From an uncultured Acetatifactor sp. (GTDB lineage Bacteria > Bacillota > Clostridia > Lachnospirales > Lachnospiraceae): DNA of 10,582 nucleotides. Shown piece after piece: positions 1-6,731 of the stretch (the stretch's first letter is position 1; every line of letters begins with the position of its first letter). The notes below the pieces were generated by a model. It was not told where the DNA came from. It did not search any database and saw only the letters and a program-made list of their open reading frames with translations. The translations under genes and the position numbers were made by a program. The stretch spans positions 1-10,582 of the forward strand of contig CAKRRU010000091.1 in assembly GCA_934394515.1 (NCBI GenBank), given 5' to 3'.

Positions 1-89
1 AGCCCGACAGCGAGGAATGCGCAGCATTTCGAGCCGGCACTGCGTGACGGATTGCTTATCCCATTACGAATTATATTAAGGAGCCCCAC
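1..89 (+). other. Upstream flank of mutS2, possibly the 3' end of a preceding gene
   Basis: Bases 1-60 are GC-rich compared with what follows. Reading from base 3 gives PDSEECAAFRAGTA and then a TGA at 45-47, which could be the C-terminus of an upstream plus-strand gene. The other two plus frames are also open to 79 and 93, so the frame choice is not secure. A short hairpin, AATGC-GCA-GCATT, lies at 16-28. No T-tract follows it, so it is not a convincing terminator. I see no credible promoter for mutS2 here, so mutS2 may be transcribed from upstream. The block could also be a copy of a dispersed GC-rich intergenic repeat. Confidence 0.25.
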
Positions 90-2471
90 ATGAACACGAA
101 AGTCTTAACTACTTTAGAATATAACAAAATCATCGACCTTCTCACCGAAAAGGCTGATTCCGAACCCGGCAAAAAACTTTGCAGAGAACTGGTTCCCTCC
201 ACAGACCTTTCCGCGATCAAGACCGCCCAGCGTGAGACAAAAGACGCCCTGGGACGTCTTTTCCGTATCGGAAGTACTTCTTTCGGCAGTAACAGAGATC
301 TGGGATTTTCCATCCGCTCTCTGGAGATCGGCAGTGCACTGTCCATGTCCGAATTGTTGAAGCTGGCATCTTTTCTGGACAACGTCGGAAGGATCAAAAC
401 TTATGGAAAGAAAGAACGGGAAGACCAGCCAGGTGACAGCCTGGATGCCTATTTCGAAGGGCTCACTCCCCTGACACAGCTTGCAAATGAGATCAACCGC
501 TGCATCCTGTCGGAAGAAGAAATGGCGGATGACGCCAGTTCAAAATTAAAAAGCATCCGTCGTTCCAAATTAAATACGAATGAAAAGATCCACAGCCAGC
601 TGACTTCCATGGTAAACGGCGCTTACCGTACCTTTTTGCAGGACGCTGTCATTACCATGCGTGACAACAGATACTGTATCCCGGTCAAAGCAGAATATAA
701 GAGTCAGGTGAACGGCATGGTTCACGACCAGTCCTCCACCGGCTCCACCTTTTTTATCGAGCCTGCCGCTGTCATTAACCTCAATAACCAGTTAAAAGAG
801 CTGGATCTGCAGGAACAGCAGGAGATCGAAGTGATTCTGTCAGATCTGAGCAATCAGGCCGCCTCGCATACTTCAGAGCTGTCTGCTGACCAGAAGATCA
901 TGACCACGCTGGACTTCATCTTCGCCAAGGCAAAGCTTGCCATGGAGCAAAACGCGACGGAGCCTATTTTCAATACCGAACATTATATTCAGATCCGCAA
1001 GGGACGTCATCCCCTGCTGGACAAGAAAAAAGCGGTTCCCATTGACGTACAGCTGGGCAAAGATTTTGACCTTTTAGTCATCACCGGTCCCAATACCGGC
1101 GGTAAGACGGTGTCTCTTAAGACCGTAGGTCTGTTTACTCTCATGGGGCAGGCCGGACTGCATATCCCGGCGCTTGACCGCTCCGAGCTGTCCATTTTTT
1201 CGGAAGTTTACGCAGATATCGGCGATGAACAGAGCATTGAACAGAGTCTGTCCACATTCTCCTCTCACATGACGAGAGTTGTCCACATTTTACAGCATGC
1301 TGATGCGGATTCCCTGTGTCTGTTCGATGAGCTGGGCGCCGGAACCGATCCTACCGAAGGTGCCGCACTTGCAATCGCTATCCTGAATTACCTGCATGAC
1401 CGCGGTATCCGTACCATGGCAACGACGCATTACAGCGAGCTGAAGATCTACGCACTTTCTACTAATTTTGTGGAAAACGCCTGCTGTGAATTTGATGTGG
1501 AGACCCTGCGTCCCACCTACCGTCTCCTGATCGGTATTCCCGGCAAAAGTAATGCTTTCGCCATTTCTTCCAAGCTGGGACTGTCCGACGAGATCATCAA
1601 CGCAGCCAAAGAGCAGATCAGCAAAGAGGACGAAAGCTTCGAAGACGTCATCGCCGACCTGGAGCAGAGCCGCGTGACCATCGAAAAAGAGCAGCAGGAA
1701 ATTGCAGAATATAAAGAACGCATCCGCACTTTACAGGAACAGCTACAGCGCAAAAACGAGAAGATCGACCAGGCGAAGGATAAGATACTCCGGGATGCCA
1801 ATGAAAAAGCCAGAGCCATCCTACAGGAGGCAAAAGACGTCGCAGATGAGACCATCCGTGATTTCAACAAAATCGGAGCTAACACCGATATCAAGGAACT
1901 GGAAAAAAAGAGACAAAAAGTCCGTGATAAGATCAACGAAAAGAACGATAAACTGTCACTCGGTAAATCCGTAAAGAAAACGGACAACCAGAAAACCGTA
2001 GATCCGAAGAAGCTGAAAAAAGGAGATTCCGTAAAGATCATTTCCATGAATCTGAAAGGAATCGTGAATACATTGCCGGATGCCAAGGGCAATCTGTTCG
2101 TACAATGCGGTATTATGCGCATGCAGACCAATGTCCGCGACCTGATGCCGGTCAAAGAAGAGACCATTACGACGCCCACACTACAGCGCACCAATACCGG
2201 AAAGCTGAAAATGTCCAAGTCCTTCTCTGTATCCTCTGAGATCAATCTGTTAGGGTGCACCGTGGATGAGGCAATTGCGAAACTGGACAAATATCTGGAC
2301 GACGCTTATCTGGCGCATCTGCCCAGCGTCCGGGTCGTTCACGGCAAAGGAACCGGTGCTCTCAGAAGTGCTGTCCATTCCCATCTGAAGCGCCTGAAAT
2401 ACGTGAAAGAATTCCGACTGGGCGAATATGGTGAGGGTGATGCCGGCGTGACGATCGTGACATTTAAATAA
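90..2471 (+). CDS. mutS2: Endonuclease MutS2 / ribosome-rescue ATPase
   Basis: MutS2 is a cytoplasmic dimeric ATPase of the MutS superfamily that lacks the mismatch-recognition domain. Family members suppress recombination, and the Bacillus protein (also called RqcU) splits collided ribosomes. At 793 residues it is full length. Visible parts in order: an N-terminal core and lever region (about 1-310); Walker A GPNTGGKT at 333-340; Walker B with D413-E414 in DELGAGTDP; the switch histidine H447 in TTHYSELK; a charged coiled coil (about 520-635); a KOW-like beta segment (about 638-685) with GDSVKI; and a C-terminal Smr domain (about 717-793) with HGKGTGALR at 751-759. The usual LDLRG/LDLHG motif at the start of Smr reads INLLG here. 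The ATG follows an AAGGAG ribosome site by about six bases, which supports this start. No clear terminator follows, so read-through into the two-component genes is possible. Confidence 0.96.
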   Translation: MNTKVLTTLEYNKIIDLLTEKADSEPGKKLCRELVPSTDLSAIKTAQRETKDALGRLFRIGSTSFGSNRDLGFSIRSLEIGSALSMSELLKLASFLDNVGRIKTYGKKEREDQPGDSLDAYFEGLTPLTQLANEINRCILSEEEMADDASSKLKSIRRSKLNTNEKIHSQLTSMVNGAYRTFLQDAVITMRDNRYCIPVKAEYKSQVNGMVHDQSSTGSTFFIEPAAVINLNNQLKELDLQEQQEIEVILSDLSNQAASHTSELSADQKIMTTLDFIFAKAKLAMEQNATEPIFNTEHYIQIRKGRHPLLDKKKAVPIDVQLGKDFDLLVITGPNTGGKTVSLKTVGLFTLMGQAGLHIPALDRSELSIFSEVYADIGDEQSIEQSLSTFSSHMTRVVHILQHADADSLCLFDELGAGTDPTEGAALAIAILNYLHDRGIRTMATTHYSELKIYALSTNFVENACCEFDVETLRPTYRLLIGIPGKSNAFAISSKLGLSDEIINAAKEQISKEDESFEDVIADLEQSRVTIEKEQQEIAEYKERIRTLQEQLQRKNEKIDQAKDKILRDANEKARAILQEAKDVADETIRDFNKIGANTDIKELEKKRQKVRDKINEKNDKLSLGKSVKKTDNQKTVDPKKLKKGDSVKIISMNLKGIVNTLPDAKGNLFVQCGIMRMQTNVRDLMPVKEETITTPTLQRTNTGKLKMSKSFSVSSEINLLGCTVDEAIAKLDKYLDDAYLAHLPSVRVVHGKGTGALRSAVHSHLKRLKYVKEFRLGEYGEGDAGVTIVTFK

Positions 2472-2531
2472 TTGTACTATAGAATTTGGATTACAATATT
2501 CCATCCCCTACATCGAAGTTTTCTTATTATT

Positions 2532-2537
2532 TATAAT
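2532..2537 (+). promoter_or_regulatory. Candidate -10 box (TATAAT) for the regulator-kinase operon
   Basis: This is a perfect TATAAT in an AT-rich stretch about 95 bases before the response-regulator start. The bases 16-18 upstream (near 2508-2515) read TACATC or similar and do not resemble TTGACA. The start point would fall near 2544, at the left arm of the downstream inverted repeat. A second possibility is TTGTAA (2587-2592), a 16-base spacer and TATAGA (2609-2614), which would leave almost no leader before the ribosome site. Confidence 0.35.
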
Positions 2538-2543
2538 CAGATA

Positions 2544-2578
2544 TACAATCAAATCTTTTTTTAGGTGATTTAATTGTA
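2544..2578 (+). repeat. Imperfect inverted repeat with a T-rich loop
   Basis: TACAATCAAATC (2544-2555) pairs with GATTTAATTGTA (2567-2578), with 11 of 12 positions complementary. The loop of 11 bases begins with seven T. The T-run is in the loop and not after the stem, so this is not an ordinary terminator. It could be a 5' leader hairpin or a protein-binding site. Confidence 0.6.
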
Positions 2579-2589
2579 TCTCCGCATTG

Positions 2590-2606
2590 TAATTAGTAAC
2601 TAATTA
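2590..2606. repeat. Perfect 17-base palindrome, operator-like
   Basis: TAATTAGTAACTAATTA has 8-base arms that are exact reverse complements around a single central A (2598). It ends 26 bases before the response-regulator ATG and lies inside the spacer of one candidate promoter (2587-2614). This is where a dimeric regulator would block or bend a promoter. The binding protein is unknown. Confidence 0.6.
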
Positions 2607-2632
2607 ATTATAGACGAAACAGGAGGTATACA

Positions 2633-3334
2633 ATGGTAAGTAAACAGAAAATTCTCATTGTGGACGATGATAATAATATCGCAGAACTGATTTCTCTCTA
2701 TCTTACAAAGGAATGTTTTGAGACGATGATCGTAAATGACGGGGAATCTGTCATGCCGGCGATGGAGACTTTTTCGCCGAACCTGATCCTGCTGGATCTG
2801 ATGCTTCCGGGCATTGACGGCTATCAGGTGTGCAGAGAAGTCCGCGCGCAATATTCCGTTCCCATCATCATGCTCTCCGCAAAAGGTGAAGTCTTTGATA
2901 AGGTACTCGGTCTGGAACTGGGTGCCGATGACTACATGGAGAAACCGTTCGATTCCAAAGAGCTGGTAGCCCGGGCAAAAGCAGTCCTGCGCCGTTACAA
3001 GCCTTCCAATACCCCCACGGAGAATTCCAATGATAAATGCGTGGAGTACGCTGACCTGACGATCAACCTGACAAATTATTCGGTAGTCTACATGGGGCAT
3101 ACCGTGGAAATGCCTCCGAAAGAGCTGGAACTGCTCTACTTCCTGGCATCCTCACCGAATCATGTATTTACCAGAGAGCAGCTTCTGGATCAGATCTGGG
3201 GATACGAATATATCGGCGATACCCGTACCGTGGACGTTCACATCAAACGTCTCCGCGAAAAGATCAAGGATCACGCCAACTGGAAGATCAGCACCATCTG
3301 GGGCATCGGATACAAATTCGAAGTGCGTAATTAA
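2633..3334 (+). CDS. OmpR/PhoB-family response regulator
   Basis: This is a cytoplasmic DNA-binding regulator of a two-component system, phosphorylated by its partner kinase. At 233 residues it has the usual family length. The receiver domain (about 5-120) shows the acidic pocket D11-D12, the phosphoacceptor D55 in LLDLMLPG, the switch residue S82 in IIMLSAK, and K104-P105 in the conserved KPF. The C-terminal winged helix (about 135-232) has the typical recognition region TRTVDVHIKRLREKI and a closing GIGYKFE hairpin. AGGAGG ends six bases before the ATG, which fixes the start. The kinase gene begins 23 bases after the stop, so the two are almost certainly one operon. The strongest clue to regulation is the palindrome-rich region upstream. 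Its target genes cannot be told from sequence. Confidence 0.95.
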   Translation: MVSKQKILIVDDDNNIAELISLYLTKECFETMIVNDGESVMPAMETFSPNLILLDLMLPGIDGYQVCREVRAQYSVPIIMLSAKGEVFDKVLGLELGADDYMEKPFDSKELVARAKAVLRRYKPSNTPTENSNDKCVEYADLTINLTNYSVVYMGHTVEMPPKELELLYFLASSPNHVFTREQLLDQIWGYEYIGDTRTVDVHIKRLREKIKDHANWKISTIWGIGYKFEVRN

Positions 3335-3357
3335 AACGATACAAAGCAGGTTTTCTT

Positions 3358-4785
3358 ATGAAAAAAACACTTTATCTGAAATTTATACTGGCTTATTTTA
3401 TCTTTGGTGTATTCGGATTCATCATTGTCACAACCTTTGTTCCCAACATGACCAAGGAACATTTAGTCCGTGAAAAAGCGGAAGGCCTCTATTCCGAAGC
3501 AACCCTGATCGCGGGAAGCTATGCCGGCGGATTGTATACCAGTGAAACTACGCTGGAAACGGTAAAAACACAGTTGGATTCCCTGGCTGTCTATCTGAAC
3601 TCCGAGATCCGCATCATCAATCCTTCCGGGCGCCTGGTGCTGGATACCAATACACCGTTGGATGTAGAAAATGTTGTGGTGATCGAGAATTTTGACCCCA
3701 CGGTGACCAGTGGCTCTTACTATATTGTAGGAAACTTTTTTGGGAATTTTGATTCTGATGTGCTGACGGTATTTGCCCCCATAACCTCCAATTACAAGGT
3801 CAGGGGCTATGTCGTTATCCATACCGATATGAACGATATTCAGGAATCCTGCAACAGCCTGTTGAATATTTCCTACATTACACTTGCTATTCTGTTCCTG
3901 CTGTCCCTGATCATTCTGATCTTTTTCACAGAGATCGTGTATATCCCTCTGCGCAAGATCACCCATGCCACGGAGCAATACGCCGCCGGCAATATGCACT
4001 ACGAGTTCCAGGTCGACAGCGATGATGAGATCGGTTATCTCGCTTCGTGCCTGAATTACATGGCAAGCGAAATTGCCCGTTCCGAAGATGACCAGAAAAA
4101 ATTTGTTGCCAATGTCTCCCATGATTTCCGCTCCCCCCTGACTTCGATCCGCGGTTATCTCGAAGCCATGCTGGACGGCACGATTCCTCCGGAAATGCAT
4201 GAAAAATATATTCATATTGTATTGAACGAAACCGAACGGCTGACAAAGCTGACCAACAGTCTGCTCACGCTGAATAATCTGAACACCAAGGGAATGCTCT
4301 TAGACAAGACAGATTTCGATATCAACCAGGTCATCCGCAATACCGCTGCTTCCTTTGAAGGCACCTGCCGCAACAAGTCCATTGCCATCGAAATGATCCT
4401 CACCGGCAACGAAATGTATGTCCATGCGGATATGGGCAAGATTCAACAGGTTTTGTACAACCTTATGGATAATGCAATCAAGTTCAGCCACCACGATTCC
4501 GTGATCCACATTGAGACCTCGGAGAAGAAAAACAAGCTTTTCGTCTCTGTAAAAGACACCGGCATCGGTATTCCCAAAGAAGATCTGAAACTGATCTGGG
4601 ACCGTTTTTACAAATCAGATCTGTCCCGCGGCAAAGATAAAAAAGGAACCGGTCTGGGACTTTCCATTGTAAAAGAAATCATCAATGCACATGCTGAACA
4701 CATCAATGTCATCAGTACTCCCGGCGTCGGAAGCGAATTTATCTTCTCCCTGCCGAAATCCCATCAGGAAGACGAAGAGGACTAA
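3358..4785 (+). CDS. Membrane sensor histidine kinase (HAMP type)
   Basis: This is the sensor partner of the preceding regulator. The 475 residues read as TM1 (about 5-27), an extracytoplasmic domain of about 140 residues (28-169) with no recognised fold, TM2 (about 171-195), HAMP (about 196-247), a dimerisation/phosphoacceptor domain with H255 in NVSHDFRSPLTSI, and a HATPase_c domain. The ATP-binding boxes are intact: N372 in NLMDNAIKF, D400 in DTGIGIP, the F-box in WDRFYKSD, and GTGLGL at 430-435. The H-box has F after SHD where L is commoner. All catalytic parts are present, so it should be active as kinase and probably phosphatase. The ribosome site (AGCAGG, about seven bases before the ATG) is weaker than that of the regulator. 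The signal is unknown. The last codons form part of the terminator stem. Confidence 0.95.
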   Translation: MKKTLYLKFILAYFIFGVFGFIIVTTFVPNMTKEHLVREKAEGLYSEATLIAGSYAGGLYTSETTLETVKTQLDSLAVYLNSEIRIINPSGRLVLDTNTPLDVENVVVIENFDPTVTSGSYYIVGNFFGNFDSDVLTVFAPITSNYKVRGYVVIHTDMNDIQESCNSLLNISYITLAILFLLSLIILIFFTEIVYIPLRKITHATEQYAAGNMHYEFQVDSDDEIGYLASCLNYMASEIARSEDDQKKFVANVSHDFRSPLTSIRGYLEAMLDGTIPPEMHEKYIHIVLNETERLTKLTNSLLTLNNLNTKGMLLDKTDFDINQVIRNTAASFEGTCRNKSIAIEMILTGNEMYVHADMGKIQQVLYNLMDNAIKFSHHDSVIHIETSEKKNKLFVSVKDTGIGIPKEDLKLIWDRFYKSDLSRGKDKKGTGLGLSIVKEIINAHAEHINVISTPGVGSEFIFSLPKSHQEDEED

Positions 4786-4809
4786 GCCAGGCGGCTTAGT
4801 CCTCTTTTT
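4776..4809 (+). terminator. Intrinsic terminator of the two-component operon
   Basis: A perfect 13-base-pair stem (4776-4788 with 4793-4805) with the four-base loop AGGC runs into TTTTT at 4805-4809. The left arm contains the last kinase codons and the TAA stop at 4783-4785, so transcription ends almost at the stop codon. The neighbouring minus-strand gene ends at 4897. There is only a poor A-run on the left side, so it is unlikely to work well in the reverse direction. Confidence 0.93.
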
Positions 4810-4896
4810 ATACGCTGCTTTTTCTTATAAATCTGTCATAGAAATTTTTATAAAATCTATTGCAGGTATCTGTTGGCAGAATTTTCATTTTGGAGT
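4810..4896. other. Short convergent intergenic gap
   Basis: This AT-rich stretch separates the plus-strand operon from the minus-strand genes. I see a weak interrupted inverted repeat around TAGA...TCTA near 4840-4860, and nothing that looks like a good terminator for the minus-strand gene ending at 4897. Confidence 0.4.
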
Positions 4897-5640
4897 TTAA
4901 TTATCTTGTACACGATAGAGATAACTGTTTCCCTGTTTTCCGACGCGTTCCACAGTTCCCATTTCAAACAGAATATTCAACACCGTCTGCGCCAGGGAAA
5001 GCGGAATATGTGCTGCTTTTGCAAAATCCTTGCTGTGAAAAGGCTCCTCCAGATCATAGGGCACGAACTGCATATAATCCTCCGGCTGCCTGATTTCCAC
5101 CTCTTCTATCAGTTCCTTAGGAATCCGGTCATACCGCGTGGAACCCTTTTTCTTATCACGGCTCCACCCGTTCAACAGCCGGTATTCCTCCATATTTACC
5201 AATACAAGCTTAAATCGGATATTCGGATCCTTTAAGAACATTTTTATCTTATATAGTTCCTTAAATGCCTGATAAACGGAACCTTTTTTTGGGGATCTCC
5301 GTTTCTTGCTCAGCTCGCCGCTTTCCTCATCGATCCAGATCAGCCATTTTTCATAGGGAATCGGATATACGATCGTCACCGGATATAACGGGAGAAATGC
5401 CTGCAGCTTTCCACGCATCCGGTTGAACTGTCTCGTCTGGATCTCAATGATCTCCCCGTCTCTATAGATATCCGCCACATAATTCTCTATCGGAATCTCC
5501 TGATGATCTTCATCCGGTTCATAATAGTCCTTAAAAATGGCGTGAACCGTCTTCTCTGAGAGAGTTCCGATTCCCAGTCTCTGACGATCCACACCTATGA
5601 TCTTTTTCTTAGCTTCTTCAAAACGATTCTGATCCATCAT
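4897..5640 (-). CDS. Uncharacterised protein: PD-(D/E)XK-like N-terminus and C-terminal winged helix
   Basis: I do not recognise a named family with certainty. The 247-residue protein has no signal peptide or membrane segment. Residues about 20-100 show an order seen in restriction-endonuclease-like folds: a helix with E29, then D57 in VADIYRDG, then E66-I-Q68 on the next strand (a lysine is usual where Q68 sits; K78 is nearby), followed by the hydrophobic strand VTIVYPI. The middle (about 140-175) has a conserved-looking LLNGWSRDKKKGS...YDRIP segment. Residues about 201-244 (FHSKDFAKAAHIP...LNILFEMGTVERVGKQGNSYLYRV) look like a winged helix. The gene starts with two tandem ATG codons directly after the exonuclease stop, with no gap, so coupled translation is likely. 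A nucleic-acid-binding or nuclease role is inference; the E-x-Q variant may be inactive. Confidence 0.85.
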   Translation of the reverse strand: MMDQNRFEEAKKKIIGVDRQRLGIGTLSEKTVHAIFKDYYEPDEDHQEIPIENYVADIYRDGEIIEIQTRQFNRMRGKLQAFLPLYPVTIVYPIPYEKWLIWIDEESGELSKKRRSPKKGSVYQAFKELYKIKMFLKDPNIRFKLVLVNMEEYRLLNGWSRDKKKGSTRYDRIPKELIEEVEIRQPEDYMQFVPYDLEEPFHSKDFAKAAHIPLSLAQTVLNILFEMGTVERVGKQGNSYLYRVQDN

Positions 5641-6621
5641 TTATTCTTCGGCTGCTCCGGCTGTCTTGCTATGCTTATGCCTCTTGCGGACTTCCTTTGC
5701 GTGATCCCTGCGGGCTGCGATCTGATCCGCTTCTTCCTTGGAAATAAGTTTTGTCGTCTTCACTACGTACACACCGCCGTCATAGGCTTTCCGCACCCGG
5801 ATCTTGCCCTTGAGATACCCATGCTTTTCACAATACGCCACACAATAATAATGTCTGCCGTTAATGCTGAACCACTTGATCTTCTTCCGTAGATTTCTAT
5901 GACAGAGGTAACATTTGCTGGACACGACTTCCTTATCCGCAAAGGCTTCCGTTTTATCCTTAAATTCTCTGGAAATATACTTTGCATAGGTAGAAAACTG
6001 TGCCTTAACCTCGCTTTTCCGATCTTTGGGTGGGCAAAACGTATCATACGACAGATTCACCAGTACTTCCGGATGTTCCTCCAGTATCCGGATCAGGATT
6101 TTCGCCGTATAATAGGCATCACTGAACGCCCGGTGGAACGGAATATCCTTTTCAATGTTCAGAAAATCAATGGCATATTCCAGATTTCTGCGGATCTTGC
6201 GTTCCTCATAGGCAATGGCAAACAGCTTCTGCACATCTAAAAACGGTAGGGGATCTTCCGCTAAAAGCGGCATCTCATAATATGCCATATTCCGCTGTAA
6301 TTCCGTCAGGTCTAACGTCCCCCAGGTACAAAACAGGTGATCCTCCTGTCCGCACCAGTTCACAAAATCTCCGCCGACTTCCGGGAAAGGTCTGCCGCGC
6401 ATCAGCTCCTGCATCTGGATATGGATCAGTCTGCTGGTGATCTTGTGCATCTCGTGATAGATCTGCGGCTTGACCAGTTCATTAAATTCACTGACCATGG
6501 CATGTTCGTTATTCAGTTTGATGGCACCGATCTCAATAATTTCAAACGGAATCTTCTCCACCGAATCTTCTTTTCCGGTATTACTCTGATTCCATTCCAG
6601 ATCCAGAACGATATATTCCAT
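5641..6621 (-). CDS. DEDDh 3'-5' exonuclease with zinc-ribbon-like C-terminal region
   Basis: This is a predicted cytoplasmic metal-dependent 3'-5' exonuclease of the RNase T/DnaQ superfamily. All five DEDDh residues are visible: D7 and E9 in VLDLEWNQ, D104 in WGTLDLTELQ, and H163 and D168 in HRAFSDAYYTA. The exonuclease domain fills about residues 1-185. The remaining 140 residues are less usual. They contain C237-x2-C240 and C260-x3-C264-x2-H267, a likely zinc site, followed by a very basic tail (RRDHAKEVRKRHKHSK). This points to nucleic-acid binding and resembles the KapD-type exonucleases of Firmicutes at its N-terminus. AGGAGG (6627-6632) lies five bases before the ATG, supporting the start. 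Its substrate, DNA or RNA, cannot be decided from the sequence. It abuts the nuclease-like gene downstream and appears to have its own promoter at 6678-6706. Confidence 0.92.
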   Translation of the reverse strand: MEYIVLDLEWNQSNTGKEDSVEKIPFEIIEIGAIKLNNEHAMVSEFNELVKPQIYHEMHKITSRLIHIQMQELMRGRPFPEVGGDFVNWCGQEDHLFCTWGTLDLTELQRNMAYYEMPLLAEDPLPFLDVQKLFAIAYEERKIRRNLEYAIDFLNIEKDIPFHRAFSDAYYTAKILIRILEEHPEVLVNLSYDTFCPPKDRKSEVKAQFSTYAKYISREFKDKTEAFADKEVVSSKCYLCHRNLRKKIKWFSINGRHYYCVAYCEKHGYLKGKIRVRKAYDGGVYVVKTTKLISKEEADQIAARRDHAKEVRKRHKHSKTAGAAEE

Positions 6622-6677
6622 GCGTTCCTCCTATAGGATTTCTCTCCATTCCGTGTACATTCGAACCGGAGATCATC

Positions 6678-6706
6678 ACAATATTAATCTATATTTGCTT
6701 TGACAA
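6678..6706 (-). promoter_or_regulatory. Predicted sigma-A-type promoter for the exonuclease gene pair
   Basis: On the minus strand, TTGTCA (6706-6701, five of six matches) is followed by exactly 17 bases and TATTGT (6683-6678, four of six). The start would lie near 6671, giving a leader of about 50 bases to the exonuclease ATG at 6621. It lies in the gap between the esterase stop and the exonuclease, so the pair can be expressed independently. Confidence 0.55.
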
Positions 6707-6731
6707 ATGGATTCAACAATAGGAATTGCTT

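Larger units (their letters stand above)
2472..2632 (+). promoter_or_regulatory. AT-rich control region upstream of the two-component genes
   Basis: This 161-base gap is very AT-rich and holds several overlapping signals. TACAAT or its complement ATTGTA occurs at 2471, 2492, 2544, 2573, 2586 and 2629. A consensus -10 TATAAT lies at 2532-2537, but no good -35 lies at the right distance, so any promoter there may need an activator. An imperfect inverted repeat (2544-2555 with 2567-2578) and a perfect 17-base palindrome (2590-2606) follow. The response-regulator ribosome site AGGAGG is at 2621-2626. OmpR-type regulators often bind repeats near their own promoter, so autoregulation is a reasonable inference. 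No binding site has been shown. Confidence 0.5.

Noticed and set aside
52..77. TTGCTT ... TATATT as a mutS2 promoter
   Set aside because: The spacer is only 14 bases and the -10 would touch the ribosome site, leaving no leader.
1517..2290. Long minus-strand open frame (257 codons) opposite mutS2
   Set aside because: Its product is a serine/leucine/phenylalanine-rich mirror of the charged coiled coil, has no recognisable domain, and lies fully within the well-supported mutS2 gene.
2544..2578. mutS2 intrinsic terminator
   Set aside because: The stem is AT-rich and the T-run is in the loop, not after the stem.
2600..3100. Minus-strand open frame opposite the response regulator
   Set aside because: Shadow of the receiver domain; low-complexity product with no domain.
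3463..4215. Minus-strand open frame (250 codons) opposite the histidine kinase
   Set aside because: No motif or credible ribosome site, and the plus strand encodes an intact kinase with all catalytic boxes.
6700..6705. Plus-strand TTGACA
   Set aside because: No -10 box lies 16-18 bases downstream and no plus-strand gene follows. It overlaps the minus-strand -35 by chance.
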